Shown: one piece after another, positions 1 to 8,983 of the stretch
Numbering within the stretch: the stretch's first letter is position 1
Layout: each line of letters begins with the position of its first letter
Position numbers and translations under genes: made by a program
The notes under the pieces: model-generated
The model's input: only the letters and a program-made list of their open reading frames with translations
Databases searched by the model: none
Told to the model about the DNA's origin: nothing
NCBI GenBank assembly: GCA_003140855.1
Contig: PLLF01000032.1
Coordinates: 1-34,420, forward strand
DNA from: Vulcanimicrobiota bacterium
GTDB taxonomy: Bacteria; Vulcanimicrobiota; Vulcanimicrobiia; Vulcanimicrobiales; Vulcanimicrobiaceae
Length of the DNA: 34,420 bases
Direction of reading: 5' to 3'

Positions 1-629
1 ACCACGACCATCACTTCAACTTCTTTTGAAAGTTCCAGCGCTTCGCTTTGGCGATTGTTCGTGTCGGTGCAGATCGTATTGACCGCGCGCACTTCGTAGT
101 ATTTGGCAATCAGCGCGCGCACGATGTCCGTGAACCGCTCGCGCGAATACGTTGACTGAACCACGACGCCGACGCGCGAACCGCGCGGAAGTTTCTCGAC
201 GTCTTCGATCGTTTCTATGCACCACGCGCCGGGAACGTGGCTGAGTGTGCCCTTCACTTCGGGATGGTTGGGATCGCCGACCACGATGATCTTGTAGCCG
301 TCGGCTTTCAACTTCTCGGCTTGCACGTGAATCTTGGTGACCATCGGGCAAGTCGCGTCGATGATCTCCAGGCCTTTTTCTTTTGCTTTCTCGTACACTT
401 CGACCGGCAAGCCGTGCGCGCGCACGAAAAGCGCGCCGGTGTCGACTTCGTCCACGGATGTGGCATTCCGCATGCCGCGCTGCTCGAGCGATTCGACCAT
501 CTGTGGATTGTGCACGACGTGTCCCAGCGTCGTCACCTGTTCGCGGGCGTCGATCGCCTCTTCGGCCTTCTTCAGCGTAATGGCGACACCGAAGCAGAAG
601 CCTTGCACCTTCGCCTTTTTAATCTCCAC
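1..629 (-). CDS. ispH: 4-hydroxy-3-methylbut-2-enyl diphosphate reductase (IspH), 3' end outside window
   Basis: IspH carries out the last step of the MEP isoprenoid pathway, reducing HMBPP to IPP and DMAPP with a [4Fe-4S] cluster in the cytosol. About 209 residues are visible. All three cluster cysteines of the family are present: C12 in GFCFGV, C94 in DATCP and C187 in NTICTDT. The substrate-site segments VVHNP (H40) and NHPEVKGT (H122, E124) are also there. The start is taken as GTG at 629, because it puts the first cysteine at the family position; it lies inside the last codons of plsC, an 11-base overlap that implies translational coupling. The C-terminal third lies outside the window. 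Order cmk-plsC-ispH is known from other bacteria, often followed by rpsA, which may lie beyond the edge (inference). Confidence 0.95.
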   Translation of the reverse strand, partial: MEIKKAKVQGFCFGVAITLKKAEEAIDAREQVTTLGHVVHNPQMVESLEQRGMRNATSVDEVDTGALFVRAHGLPVEVYEKAKEKGLEIIDATCPMVTKIHVQAEKLKADGYKIIVVGDPNHPEVKGTLSHVPGAWCIETIEDVEKLPRGSRVGVVVQSTYSRERFTDIVRALIAKYYEVRAVNTICTDTNNRQSEALELSKEVEVMVV

Positions 630-1215
630 CGGCGGTCTCCGGGAGCTTTCGAATCGCCTGCATCACCTGGTCCGTGAAGTTCGCCAACTCTTCCCGAGTC
701 GCTTTCCGGCCGGGCGGCAGCCTCAGCGCAGGGCCGAAAACAACCTTGAATTGCCGGAAACGGCCGGCCCGGGCGGTTCCCACGACGGCGGCCGGGACGA
801 CCGGGGCCTTGCCCAGGGAAGCCAGGAGCGCAACGCCTTCGCGGGCTTGCACGGTTCCATCGAGATTCCGGGTGCCTTCCGGAAAGATGCCGATGACCTC
901 ACCGCGGCGCAGCACTTCGACCGACCGGCGCACGGCCGCCATGGGCGTTCCGGTGCGATCGACCGGGTAGGCGCCGAAACCTCGAATGAGCGGCCCAAGA
1001 ATCGGAATCTTAAAGAGCGAGCTCTTAGCCATATAACGGATGCGGCGAGGACATGCGGTTCCGAGCAGCGGCGGGTCGAAATACGATATGTGGTTACATG
1101 CAACGATCAGCGGACCCGTTGCGGGGACGTTGCCGGCTCCGAAGACGCGCATGCGCCACAGTTTGAAAATGACGCCCAGCGAGAGTTTGGCTGCGTCGTA
1201 AAGCCAATCGATCAT
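619..1215 (-). CDS. plsC: 1-acyl-sn-glycerol-3-phosphate acyltransferase (PlsC family)
   Basis: Predicted acyltransferase that adds the second acyl chain to lysophosphatidate in membrane phospholipid synthesis. The 198-residue protein has the diagnostic motifs in order: the catalytic NHxxxxD at 41-47 (H42, D47) and FPEGTR at 111-116. A hydrophobic N-terminal stretch suggests membrane association. The ATG at 1215 overlaps the cmk stop codon in an ATGA junction; open frame continues upstream inside cmk but that part has no acyltransferase character. The end overlaps the ispH start. Members of this family vary in acyl-donor preference, so the exact substrate is inferred. Confidence 0.93.
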   Translation of the reverse strand: MIDWLYDAAKLSLGVIFKLWRMRVFGAGNVPATGPLIVACNHISYFDPPLLGTACPRRIRYMAKSSLFKIPILGPLIRGFGAYPVDRTGTPMAAVRRSVEVLRRGEVIGIFPEGTRNLDGTVQAREGVALLASLGKAPVVPAAVVGTARAGRFRQFKVVFGPALRLPPGRKATREELANFTDQVMQAIRKLPETAGGD

Positions 1216-1883
1216 CCGACTATGCTGCAGATCTCGTCGACGACTTGTTCGGCCGTGAGCTTGCTCGAATCGATCACGTGCGCGCCGGGCGCTTTCCGGA
1301 GCGGCGAGATTTTTCGCGTCTCGTCGAGCCGGTCGCGTTCCTCGATCTCCTGGGTCAACTCGTGCGCGCTGACGTCCACGCCCGCTTTTTCGAGCTGGGC
1401 ACGCCGCCGCTGCACGCGCGCCGCGACTGAAGCGGTGAGAAAAATCTTGCAAGGCGCGCCGGGCAGAACGACCGTGCCGATGTCGCGCCCCGCCATCACG
1501 ACGGGGCCTTCGCCGGCGATGCGCCGCTGCTCGCGCACCATGGCTTCGCGCACGCGCGGATGGGCTGCGACGATCGAAACGACGGCCGTCACGACCGGAG
1601 ATTCCAGCTCGTCCTGCGTGAGTTCGGCATCCTTCCAAAAAACCCGAAACCCGAGTTGCACCTCCGCGTCCAGGCTGACGCGGATTTGCTGATCGAAGAG
1701 CCGGACGAGCGCACTTTCGTTATCTACGTCGGTTTGCGTCTGCAAAGCCGCGAACGCAAGGGCGCGGTACATCGCGCCGGTATCGACGTACACGACGCCC
1801 AGACGCTGAGCGAGCAGACGCGCGACGGTCGTTTTTCCCGAGGCCGCCGGGCCGTCGATGGCAATCTGCAGATCTGCGGGCAC
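1212..1883 (-). CDS. cmk: Cytidylate kinase
   Basis: Phosphorylates CMP and dCMP with ATP in pyrimidine nucleotide recycling. The 223-residue length is normal for the family. The N-terminal P-loop GPAASGKT occupies 11-18, followed by VDTGAMYRALA, and by MAGRDIGTVVLP in the substrate-binding region; the LID-type arginine-rich segment ARVQRRRAQ follows. The start is GTG at 1883, with a GAGAA-like ribosome site a few bases upstream. It is the first gene of the minus-strand cmk-plsC-ispH unit and is divergent from radA, with 53 bp between the chosen starts. Confidence 0.96.
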   Translation of the reverse strand: MPADLQIAIDGPAASGKTTVARLLAQRLGVVYVDTGAMYRALAFAALQTQTDVDNESALVRLFDQQIRVSLDAEVQLGFRVFWKDAELTQDELESPVVTAVVSIVAAHPRVREAMVREQRRIAGEGPVVMAGRDIGTVVLPGAPCKIFLTASVAARVQRRRAQLEKAGVDVSAHELTQEIEERDRLDETRKISPLRKAPGAHVIDSSKLTAEQVVDEICSIVG

Positions 1884-1896
1884 GCCGTTCTCTTTT

Positions 1897-1922
1897 GCGC
1901 GAGGCTGCAGCGCGCCTCGCGC
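1897..1922. promoter_or_regulatory. Inverted repeat between cmk and radA
   Basis: A perfect 9-bp inverted repeat, GCGCGAGGC and GCCTCGCGC separated by 8 bases, fills the middle of the short divergent spacer between cmk and radA. It could be a shared operator, a hairpin in either leader, or a chance GC-rich palindrome. No clear -10 or -35 boxes were found around it. Confidence 0.4.
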
Positions 1923-1936
1923 CTAACTGCGCAGAC

Positions 1937-3259
1937 GTGGCCAAGGCGCGATCGGTGTACTTCTGCTCGGCGTGCGGTTTCGAATCGCCGCGCTGGCTCG
2001 GCCGCTGCCCTCAATGCGAATCCTGGAACTCTTTCGACGAGCGGCCGATGCGGGTAACAGCGGTCAAATCACGCGTGAATTCTCGCGCGGCTCCCAAAGG
2101 CGGCCCGATTCCGCTGAGCGAGGTCGATCGCAGTGCGACGGCGCGCGCCTCGACGGGCTTGCGTGAATTCGATGCGGTCCTCGGCGGCGGCATCGTGCCG
2201 GGAAGCGTGACGCTGATCGGCGGCCCGCCCGGCGCCGGAAAATCGACGCTTCTGCTGCAGATCGCCGCCAATCTCGCGCGCGAACGCGGGCCGGTGATTT
2301 ACGTGTGCGGCGAAGAATCGGCCGCGCAAGTACAGCTGCGCGCGGAACGGCTGGCGCTCGCCGGCCGCGACATTCTAGTTTATCCGGAAACGAATCTTCG
2401 TGAAGTATTAGACCAGGCGGAACAAATCGGGCCCCGTACGCTCATCCTCGATTCGATCCAAACCGTTTGGCTGCCCGAATCCGAATCGTACGCCGGCAGC
2501 GTGACGCAAATTCGCGATTGCGCGCAGGCTGCGATGGAGTTTTCAAAGCGCACGAATTGCGCGACGTTCGTCGTCGGCCACGTCACCAAAGACGGCGCCA
2601 TCGCCGGGCCGCGTTTGCTGGAACACCTGGTCGACACCGTGCTGTACTTTGAGGGCGACATGAACGGCGACTACCGGATCGTGCGTGCCTATAAGAACCG
2701 CTTCGGCAGCATCGACGAAATCTGCGTCTTTACCATGGAAGCCGACGGTTTGCACGAGGTCGGCAATCCGTCTGAATTATTTCTCTCCGGCCGGCACGGC
2801 CGTCCGAGCGGCTCGTGCGTGGTCGCGGGTATCGTCGGTTCGCGCCCGGTGTTGATCGAAATTCAAGCGCTCGTTGGTGAAACGAGTTACGGAACGCCGC
2901 GGCGGCTGGCAAATAACGTCGACCAAGCCCGGCTGGCGATGATCATCGCGGTGCTGGAGCGACGCGTCGGGCTGCAGCTCGGTTCTCACGACGTCTACGC
3001 GTCGGTTGCCGGCGGACTGCGCGTCAGTGAGCCCGCGGCGGATTTGGGAATCGCGCTCGCGATCGCGTCGTCCTTCCGCAATCGTCCGCTGCCGGCGGAT
3101 GCAGCCGCTTTCGGCGAGTTGGGACTTTCGGGAGAAATACGTTCGGTTACGGCGTCCGCGCGCCGCATCGCCGAGGCAAACAAGCTGGGTTACCGCACTC
3201 TGTTCACACCGCAGAATTACGCGGACGTCGCGCAGGCGATCGAAGCCGCGCTCGCGTGA
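1937..3259 (+). CDS. radA: DNA repair protein RadA (branch-migration ATPase)
   Basis: RadA is a RecA-like hexameric ATPase that promotes branch migration during recombination repair. With the GTG start at 1937 the protein has 440 residues and begins like other RadA proteins just before the zinc finger (C10, C13, C24, C27). Next come Walker A GGPPGAGKS at 95-103, the RadA-specific KNRFG motif at 252-256, and a Lon-protease-like C-terminal domain (from about 280). An in-frame ATG at 1895 would add 14 residues unlike the family, so it was not chosen. The stop codon overlaps the ftcD start (GTGA), making radA the first gene of a chain of overlapping, functionally unrelated genes. Confidence 0.95.
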   Translation: MAKARSVYFCSACGFESPRWLGRCPQCESWNSFDERPMRVTAVKSRVNSRAAPKGGPIPLSEVDRSATARASTGLREFDAVLGGGIVPGSVTLIGGPPGAGKSTLLLQIAANLARERGPVIYVCGEESAAQVQLRAERLALAGRDILVYPETNLREVLDQAEQIGPRTLILDSIQTVWLPESESYAGSVTQIRDCAQAAMEFSKRTNCATFVVGHVTKDGAIAGPRLLEHLVDTVLYFEGDMNGDYRIVRAYKNRFGSIDEICVFTMEADGLHEVGNPSELFLSGRHGRPSGSCVVAGIVGSRPVLIEIQALVGETSYGTPRRLANNVDQARLAMIIAVLERRVGLQLGSHDVYASVAGGLRVSEPAADLGIALAIASSFRNRPLPADAAAFGELGLSGEIRSVTASARRIAEANKLGYRTLFTPQNYADVAQAIEAALA

Positions 3260-4119
3260 AATCGCTGGAGTGCGTCCCGAATATCTCTGAAGGGCGCGAT
3301 CCGCAAACCGTCGCAGCCTGCGCCGCCGCGATCGAAGCTGCCGGCGCGCACGTGGTGGATCAAACGAGCGACCCGGTACACAACCGCAGCGTCTTCACCG
3401 TCGTCGGAAGTTATGAAGCTCTGCGTGACGCCGCGGTCGAACTGGCAGCCGTGACCGTCGAGCGCATCGATCTGCGAACGCATCGCGGCGTGCATCCGCG
3501 AATCGGCGCCCTGGACGTGCTGCCCTTCATTCCCCTGCGCGACGCCACCATGGAAGACGCCGTCCGGCTCGCGCGCGAAACGGCTGCCGCTATCTGGCAG
3601 CGGCTGCGCGTTCCTTCCTTCTTATATGGCGAAGCCGCGAGTACGCCGCTGCGCCGGAATCTTGCGAAGGTGCGCGAGGGCGAATTCGAGGGTCTCGACG
3701 CGCGCTTCGAGCTCCCCGACTGGCGGCCCGATTTCGGCGAAATACCCAAGCACTCGAGCGCCGGCGCGATCGCCGTGGGCGCGCGCGACGTTCTGATCGC
3801 TTTCAACGTCGAGCTAGCCAAGGGGGACTTGGCGCTGGCGAAGCGCATCGCCAAGCAGCTGCGCGAGCGCGACGGCGGCCTGCGCACGCTTAAAGCCTTG
3901 GGGCTTCCCTTGGCGGACGATCTCGTGCAGATCTCGATGAACGTCACAAACTACCGCGCCACCCCGCTCTACCGAATCGTCGAAACGATTCGGGAGATGG
4001 CAAGACAAGCGGGCGCGCAGGTCGTCCGTTCTGAACTTATCGGGTGTCTTCCATACGCTGCCGTCGAAGAGAGCGCGCGCTATTATTTAGAAGCTTCAAA
4101 CCCAGGAGAACGCCCGTGA
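3256..4119 (+). CDS. ftcD: Glutamate formimidoyltransferase (single-domain FtcD)
   Basis: Transfers the formimino group of N-formimino-L-glutamate to tetrahydrofolate, releasing glutamate; this is the last step of one branch of histidine degradation. The 287 residues correspond to the transferase part only, without a cyclodeaminase domain. It starts with the family signature CVPNISEGRD (6-15) and contains THRGVHPRIGALDVLPF, in which H80 aligns with the catalytic histidine of the mammalian enzyme. The GTG start overlaps the radA stop by four bases. The other hut genes lie about 20 kb away (24571-28924), so the pathway is split in this genome. No separate formiminotetrahydrofolate cyclodeaminase is seen here. 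Confidence 0.93.
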   Translation: MKSLECVPNISEGRDPQTVAACAAAIEAAGAHVVDQTSDPVHNRSVFTVVGSYEALRDAAVELAAVTVERIDLRTHRGVHPRIGALDVLPFIPLRDATMEDAVRLARETAAAIWQRLRVPSFLYGEAASTPLRRNLAKVREGEFEGLDARFELPDWRPDFGEIPKHSSAGAIAVGARDVLIAFNVELAKGDLALAKRIAKQLRERDGGLRTLKALGLPLADDLVQISMNVTNYRATPLYRIVETIREMARQAGAQVVRSELIGCLPYAAVEESARYYLEASNPGERP

Positions 4120-4586
4120 AAGTACCCGAACACCAACCCGTGACGACTGCGCAAGTCGAGAATCATCCGCTCGTCGATGACGTCAACGCCATGCACAACG
4201 AGCAGCTTTCGCCAATCGAACGAACGTGCCGCAAGATCGCAAACGCGACCGGCGCACCCATCGCCCTTATGCTGGCAATCGTCGTTCAGTTCGTTTGGGT
4301 TCTGGTCGGCGTAACCACGCATTGGGATCCTTTCCCCTTTATCTTCTTGCTGACGTGCTCGAACATCGCGCAACTGATTTTGATTTTCGTCATTGCTGTC
4401 GCGCAGCGTCAACAGAGTCAGCACGACGAGATTCGCGCCGAAGCCGATCACGATTCGATCTCGCGGCTGCTCTACCATCAGCAGCTGCAGGATCAGATTC
4501 TCTTGCGTCTGGCGGAACGGGCGGGCGTGGACGTAAGCGACCTGGCGTCGACCGTGCAAACGCTACTCGCGCCGGCTACAGCCTAA
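4116..4586 (+). CDS. DUF1003 family membrane protein
   Basis: A 156-residue protein of unknown function. Two predicted membrane helices (about 48-67 and 74-97) flank the sequence WDPFPFIFL, followed by a charged segment rich in Q, D and E (QRQQSQHDEIRAEAD); this layout is typical of DUF1003. The N-terminal 40 residues are polar. The GTG at 4116 has a good Shine-Dalgarno sequence, AGGAG at 4104-4108, and overlaps the ftcD stop in a GTGA junction, which decides the start against upstream in-frame codons. Its stop overlaps the start of the M16 peptidase gene by one base. Confidence 0.85.
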   Translation: MKVPEHQPVTTAQVENHPLVDDVNAMHNEQLSPIERTCRKIANATGAPIALMLAIVVQFVWVLVGVTTHWDPFPFIFLLTCSNIAQLILIFVIAVAQRQQSQHDEIRAEADHDSISRLLYHQQLQDQILLRLAERAGVDVSDLASTVQTLLAPATA

Positions 4587-7276
4587 TGAAATTTGCCTCG
4601 GCTTTCCTACTGGCGATCGCGCTGGCAGGTCCCGGCGTGGCGCAAGCGCAAAGCGCGCGCGCTGGAATCGGCGACAGCGGAATCTACCAGACGAAACTTG
4701 CCAACGGACTCCGAGTGATCGTCGTTGAGGATCATGCCGCCCCGGTCGCCCATACCGGCGTCTGGTATCGGTTCGGCTCGCTCGACGAAACGGCCGGAAA
4801 AACCGGGCTGGCGCACGCGCTCGAACATATGATGTTTCGCGGCAGCAATTCGACCTCCGCAGGCGGGTTAGACGATATCGTCGCGCGGCTAGGCGCTCAA
4901 ATGAACGGGCAGACGGATTACGACTACACGCAGTTCGTCTTCGACATGCCGGCGGATCGCGTCGGCGTCGCTTTGCAGATCGAAGCCGACCGGATGCAGC
5001 ATGCTGCGATCGCGCCCAAGGAATGGGCAATCGAACGACGCGCGGTGCTCAACGAACTCGACGGCGACGACAGCTCGCCTTTCTATAACCTGCTCTCGCG
5101 CGTGCGCGCCGCCGCATACCCAGGGTCGCCGGCAGGGCGGACGCCGGCCGGGCTGCGCGTCGACGTTGCGCGAGCGAGCGCCGCGGACATTCGCCGCTAC
5201 TACGAAGAGTGGTACGCGCCCGGAAACGCCGCGCTCGTTGTCGCGGGCGACGTCAACCACAATACGATATTCGCGCTTGCAAGAAAATACTTCGGCGGAA
5301 TTCCCGCGCGAGCTACCCCGTCGCGCCTCGCAGCACGCCCGCACGCCGCACAAGGACAAGCGGTTGAGGCTGAATTTCCATTTCCATTCGAGGTCGTCGA
5401 TCTCGCGTATGCCGTGCCGGGCGATACGGAGTCAGGCGAGCCGGCGATCAGTACGCTTTCGACGTTGATTCCGAACGAACGCGGACCGTTTTATCAGGCG
5501 CTGGTCGAATCGAACATCGCGCTCGAGCTGTATGCGAACGCCGATACGCAGCTGCGCGGCGGGCTGATGCACATCTTCGTGATCATGAACGGCGGGCACA
5601 GTGGCGCCGAAGCGCAGCAGGTCTTCCAAAGCGTCATGGACCGAGTTCTGCAAACCGGTTTCAACCCCGAACTCGTCTCGGCAGCCAAGCGCGCGACAAT
5701 TGCCGAGCGCGCTTTTACGGCCGACTCGATCGGCGGCTACGGCGACTTGTCCGGCTACACGTATGGTATCGTTGGCGAGCGCAATCGCGACGAAGATATG
5801 CGCTTGGCCGCGCTGACGCCGGCGGACTTGCTGAACGCGGCAAAAATGTATTTGGCGAAACCGACGGTGGTCGGGCACCTGACGCCCAACGAAAAACCGG
5901 CCACGAAATCTTCGCAGAAAACCGACGCGATCAACTCCGATAATTTCAGCGGGCGCACGCCGAGCGGTCCGATCGTCGAGCCACCTGCAATCCGCGCGCA
6001 GCTACAGCAGCCCAGCACGGCTCACAGCAAACTCGCGCCGGTGCGGTTTACGCTGGCCAATGGGCTGACAGTGATCGTGCAAGAGAAACATGACCGCCGC
6101 ACCATCTACATGCGTGGCGAAATCGACTCGTCGCCGGCTTTTGCGCCGGCGGGGCAAGAAGGCATTTCGCGGCTGGCATCGGTGGTCGCGCCGTTCGGTA
6201 GCGACCATTACAATTTTAAGCAACTGCGCAAAATCACCGATGACATCGGCGCCTCGATCGACCTCGGGCAAACGTTTTCGGCGCAAGGCTACGCGCAAGA
6301 TTTCGAAACGCTGCTGGGCTTGCTCGCCGACGGCGAAGAGCATCCGGCTTTCCCCGAGCGATGGCTGGCGTTAGAGCGTGGACAACTTGCCAATACCGTG
6401 CAGATGGAAGACAACGTTTCCGGAAACATGGTGACGCGCGCCTACCTCCAGAGCCTGCTCGCGCCGGACGATCCCTCGCTGCGCTTCGCGTCGCCGCTAA
6501 CGCTGGCGGCTATCACACGCAGCGATCTGCTGGCGTATGCGCAGCGCTATTGGCGCCCCGATCTGACGACGATCGCAATCGTCGGCGACGTGACGCCGGC
6601 CCGCGCGCGGCGAGCGGTCGAAGCAGCGTTCGGCTCCTGGGCCAACGCCGGGCCGAAGCCGCCGGTCACGCTACCCCCGTTGCCGGCCGCGCATCCCGGA
6701 CACGACTACATCGGGACCGACGCCAACCAAGTGTTCATTCAACTGGGGCAGCCTGCCGTGTCCCGAACGAGTCCCGACTACGACGCGTTCACACTGCTCG
6801 CCGAAATCATCGGCGGCTCGGGCTATTTCGAATCGCGCCTGTGGCAAGAACTTCGCCAGAAACGGGGACTCGTCTACAACGTGTCCAGCGAGATGAAGAG
6901 CGATAAAGATCGCGGCGATTTGGAGATCGATCTCAACGCTTCTCCCGGCAACGTTGCACCGTCCATCGCGATCGTCCGCGAACAATTAGATCGGCTGCGA
7001 ACGCAGCCCGTCAGTGAGAGCGAGCTCGCCAGCGCCAAACTGCGCTTGATTTCATCGGCACTGTTGTCGGAGGCGTCGGCCAGGGGGCAACTCTCGGAGA
7101 TTCTCGAGCTCGCGCAAAACGGGCTGCCGAACGATTATTTTTCCACGCTGCAATTGCGCTATGCGAACATCACGCCCGCCGATATTCAACGCGTTGCGCG
7201 GACCTACCTGCGCCCGGATCAGCTCATCCAAATCTACGCGGGCCCGGCCGGCCCGTGGTCGGACCATGCCATCTGA
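4586..7276 (+). CDS. Secreted M16 family zinc metallopeptidase (two fused halves)
   Basis: Predicted exported insulinase/pitrilysin-type peptidase of 896 residues. A signal peptide is visible at residues 1 to about 22 (hydrophobic core, then VAQAQS). The zinc site HALEH (H77, E80, H81) is followed exactly 76 residues later by E157 in ERRAVLNEL, the third ligand. The second M16 half starts near residue 485 (RFTLANGLTVIVQEKH) and has no HxxEH, so it is the inactive partner half, as is usual for fused M16 proteins; late in it is RLWQELRQKRGLVYNVSS, the conserved M16 C-terminal segment. The ATG at 4586 overlaps the upstream stop as TAATG. Substrates cannot be deduced. Confidence 0.93.
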   Translation: MKFASAFLLAIALAGPGVAQAQSARAGIGDSGIYQTKLANGLRVIVVEDHAAPVAHTGVWYRFGSLDETAGKTGLAHALEHMMFRGSNSTSAGGLDDIVARLGAQMNGQTDYDYTQFVFDMPADRVGVALQIEADRMQHAAIAPKEWAIERRAVLNELDGDDSSPFYNLLSRVRAAAYPGSPAGRTPAGLRVDVARASAADIRRYYEEWYAPGNAALVVAGDVNHNTIFALARKYFGGIPARATPSRLAARPHAAQGQAVEAEFPFPFEVVDLAYAVPGDTESGEPAISTLSTLIPNERGPFYQALVESNIALELYANADTQLRGGLMHIFVIMNGGHSGAEAQQVFQSVMDRVLQTGFNPELVSAAKRATIAERAFTADSIGGYGDLSGYTYGIVGERNRDEDMRLAALTPADLLNAAKMYLAKPTVVGHLTPNEKPATKSSQKTDAINSDNFSGRTPSGPIVEPPAIRAQLQQPSTAHSKLAPVRFTLANGLTVIVQEKHDRRTIYMRGEIDSSPAFAPAGQEGISRLASVVAPFGSDHYNFKQLRKITDDIGASIDLGQTFSAQGYAQDFETLLGLLADGEEHPAFPERWLALERGQLANTVQMEDNVSGNMVTRAYLQSLLAPDDPSLRFASPLTLAAITRSDLLAYAQRYWRPDLTTIAIVGDVTPARARRAVEAAFGSWANAGPKPPVTLPPLPAAHPGHDYIGTDANQVFIQLGQPAVSRTSPDYDAFTLLAEIIGGSGYFESRLWQELRQKRGLVYNVSSEMKSDKDRGDLEIDLNASPGNVAPSIAIVREQLDRLRTQPVSESELASAKLRLISSALLSEASARGQLSEILELAQNGLPNDYFSTLQLRYANITPADIQRVARTYLRPDQLIQIYAGPAGPWSDHAI

Positions 7277-8672
7277 GATTCTGACGGTCGATCCCTCGAC
7301 GGGAAAGACGTTGGAACGATTCGACTACATGACCCAGAGCGAGATTGACGTTCGCTTGGATGCGGCCGTTGCAGCGTATCGCACGTGGCGCCGCAAGCCG
7401 GCGGCCGGGCGCGCGCAACTCCTCCACGCGCTGGCGGAAAAGCTGCGCGCTCAACGTCAGACGCTGGCTGAAACTGCCGTGCGCGAAATGGGAAAACCGA
7501 TCGCCCAAGCCCTCGCTGAGGTCGAGAAATGCGCGTGGTGCTGCGAGTATTTTGCGCATCACGGAGAAGCGCTACTTGCCGATCGCCTCGTCCAAAGCAA
7601 CGCCGCACAAAGCGCCGTTGCATTCCGTCCGCTAGGCGTCATTTTTGCGATCATGCCGTGGAACTTTCCATACTGGCAAGTCTTCCGCGCCGCCGCCCCG
7701 GCATTGGCGGCCGGAAACGCGATCGTGCTCAAGCACGCCGACAGTACGACGCGGTGCGCGCTCGAGATCGAAAAGCTTTTCGCAGACGCGGGCGCTCCGA
7801 AGGGATTGTTTACAACGCTCCTCATCGAGAACGAAGCTGCGGACGCGCGAATAGCCGATGAGCGAATCGCCGGCGTCACGCTAACGGGGAGCGAGCGCGC
7901 CGGTGTCGCGGTGGCTTCAGCCGCAGGAAACGCGCTCAAAAAATGCGTGCTCGAACTGGGCGGCTCCGATCCATTCATCGTTTTGGGCGATGCCGACGTC
8001 GATCTGGCCGTTGAATTCGCGGTGAAGGCGCGCTTTCAAAACAATGGGCAGAGCTGCATCGCAGCCAAGCGTTTTATCGTCGAGGACGGCCTGTACGATC
8101 GTTTCGTTCAGTCGTTCGCCGAGGCTGCTGCCCGGCAGCGCGTCGGCGATCCGATGGATCCGCAAACGCAGCTCGGACCGTGCGCGCGCAGCGATCTGCG
8201 CGATGCGGTCGCGCGCCAGATCACCGGCACGGTGCGCGGCGGCGGACGCATCGTCACCGGCGGCAAGTCGGTCGACCGGCCCGGCTTCTTCTTCGAACCT
8301 ACGATCGTCGCCGATGTGCACGCAGGCATGCCCATGTTCGGTCAAGAGACGTTCGGCCCGGCCGCTGCGGTGACACGGGCCCGCGACGCCGCGCATGCGA
8401 TCGAACTCGCGAACGACTCAACATTCGGCCTCGGCGCCAACATTTGGACGCGCGACGTCGATCGCGCAATGCGCATGGCCGCCGAAATCGAATCGGGCTT
8501 GGTCTTCATCAACGGCATGGTGGCAAGCGATCCGCGCTTGCCGTTCGGCGGAGTAAAGCGCAGCGGCTATGGCCGCGAGTTATCGGAATTCGGCATTCAC
8601 GAATTCGTCAACATTCAAACGGTATGGATTGGGCCGGAACACACAAACCAACCCGTTGCCTCCGCCGAGTAG
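7266..8672 (+). CDS. NAD(P)-dependent aldehyde dehydrogenase, succinate-semialdehyde dehydrogenase type
   Basis: A 468-residue aldehyde dehydrogenase. Catalytic residues are E230 in ELGGSDPF and C264 in NNGQSCIAAKRF; the Rossmann segment VTLTGSERAG lies at 204-213 and PWNFPYWQ at 131-138. The NGQSCIAAKRFIV and ELGGSDPFIVL context and the short length resemble the GabD2/Sad-like succinate-semialdehyde dehydrogenases, which would feed succinate from GABA-type compounds into the TCA cycle. Substrate is inferred from family resemblance only. The ATG at 7266 lies 11 bases inside the peptidase gene. It meets the next gene tail to tail with a single base between. Confidence 0.88.
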   Translation: MPSEILTVDPSTGKTLERFDYMTQSEIDVRLDAAVAAYRTWRRKPAAGRAQLLHALAEKLRAQRQTLAETAVREMGKPIAQALAEVEKCAWCCEYFAHHGEALLADRLVQSNAAQSAVAFRPLGVIFAIMPWNFPYWQVFRAAAPALAAGNAIVLKHADSTTRCALEIEKLFADAGAPKGLFTTLLIENEAADARIADERIAGVTLTGSERAGVAVASAAGNALKKCVLELGGSDPFIVLGDADVDLAVEFAVKARFQNNGQSCIAAKRFIVEDGLYDRFVQSFAEAAARQRVGDPMDPQTQLGPCARSDLRDAVARQITGTVRGGGRIVTGGKSVDRPGFFFEPTIVADVHAGMPMFGQETFGPAAAVTRARDAAHAIELANDSTFGLGANIWTRDVDRAMRMAAEIESGLVFINGMVASDPRLPFGGVKRSGYGRELSEFGIHEFVNIQTVWIGPEHTNQPVASAE

Positions 8673-8673
8673 T

Positions 8674-8982
8674 TTAAAGCTTCGGCATCTTTTCAGCGTC
8701 GCCAATCAACATGTACTTGCAAGCGACAAATCCACTAAAACCCTGCAAGTGGGCTTCACATTGCCGCTGCGTGTCAAATGGTCCAGCGAGGATGGTAAGG
8801 TCTCGCGCCCCGGGCCGTCTCTTGACGATGTAGTCCAGGGCATACCAGGCGGCAGGTCCTGTTCGAACGCGCCATCGATCGTAGACGGACTGCGCTACGA
8901 ACGTTAGCGCGCATAATGTCAGGATAAGCAGGCCCCACAGGAACCGCCGTTTCCAAAGGCTCCAGAGGTTTGGCCGAGCCAA
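8674..8982 (-). CDS. Small single-pass membrane protein, unknown
   Basis: A 102-residue reading frame using TTG at 8982, placed two bases after the stop of the upstream oxidoreductase gene; longer frames run into that gene in another phase and are not credible. It has a basic start, one hydrophobic segment (about residues 14-32, with WGLLILTLCALTF), then a soluble tail with two cysteines and aromatic residues. No family recognised. Position immediately downstream of the oxidoreductase suggests co-transcription. The start codon is uncertain because no strong ribosome site is visible. Confidence 0.55.
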   Translation of the reverse strand: MARPNLWSLWKRRFLWGLLILTLCALTFVAQSVYDRWRVRTGPAAWYALDYIVKRRPGARDLTILAGPFDTQRQCEAHLQGFSGFVACKYMLIGDAEKMPKL

Positions 8983-8983
8983 C

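Noticed and set aside
334-1692. Long plus-strand open frame of 452 codons antisense to ispH, plsC and cmk
   Set aside because: Shadow of three well supported genes on the other strand; composition is Arg/Ser-rich with no recognisable domain.
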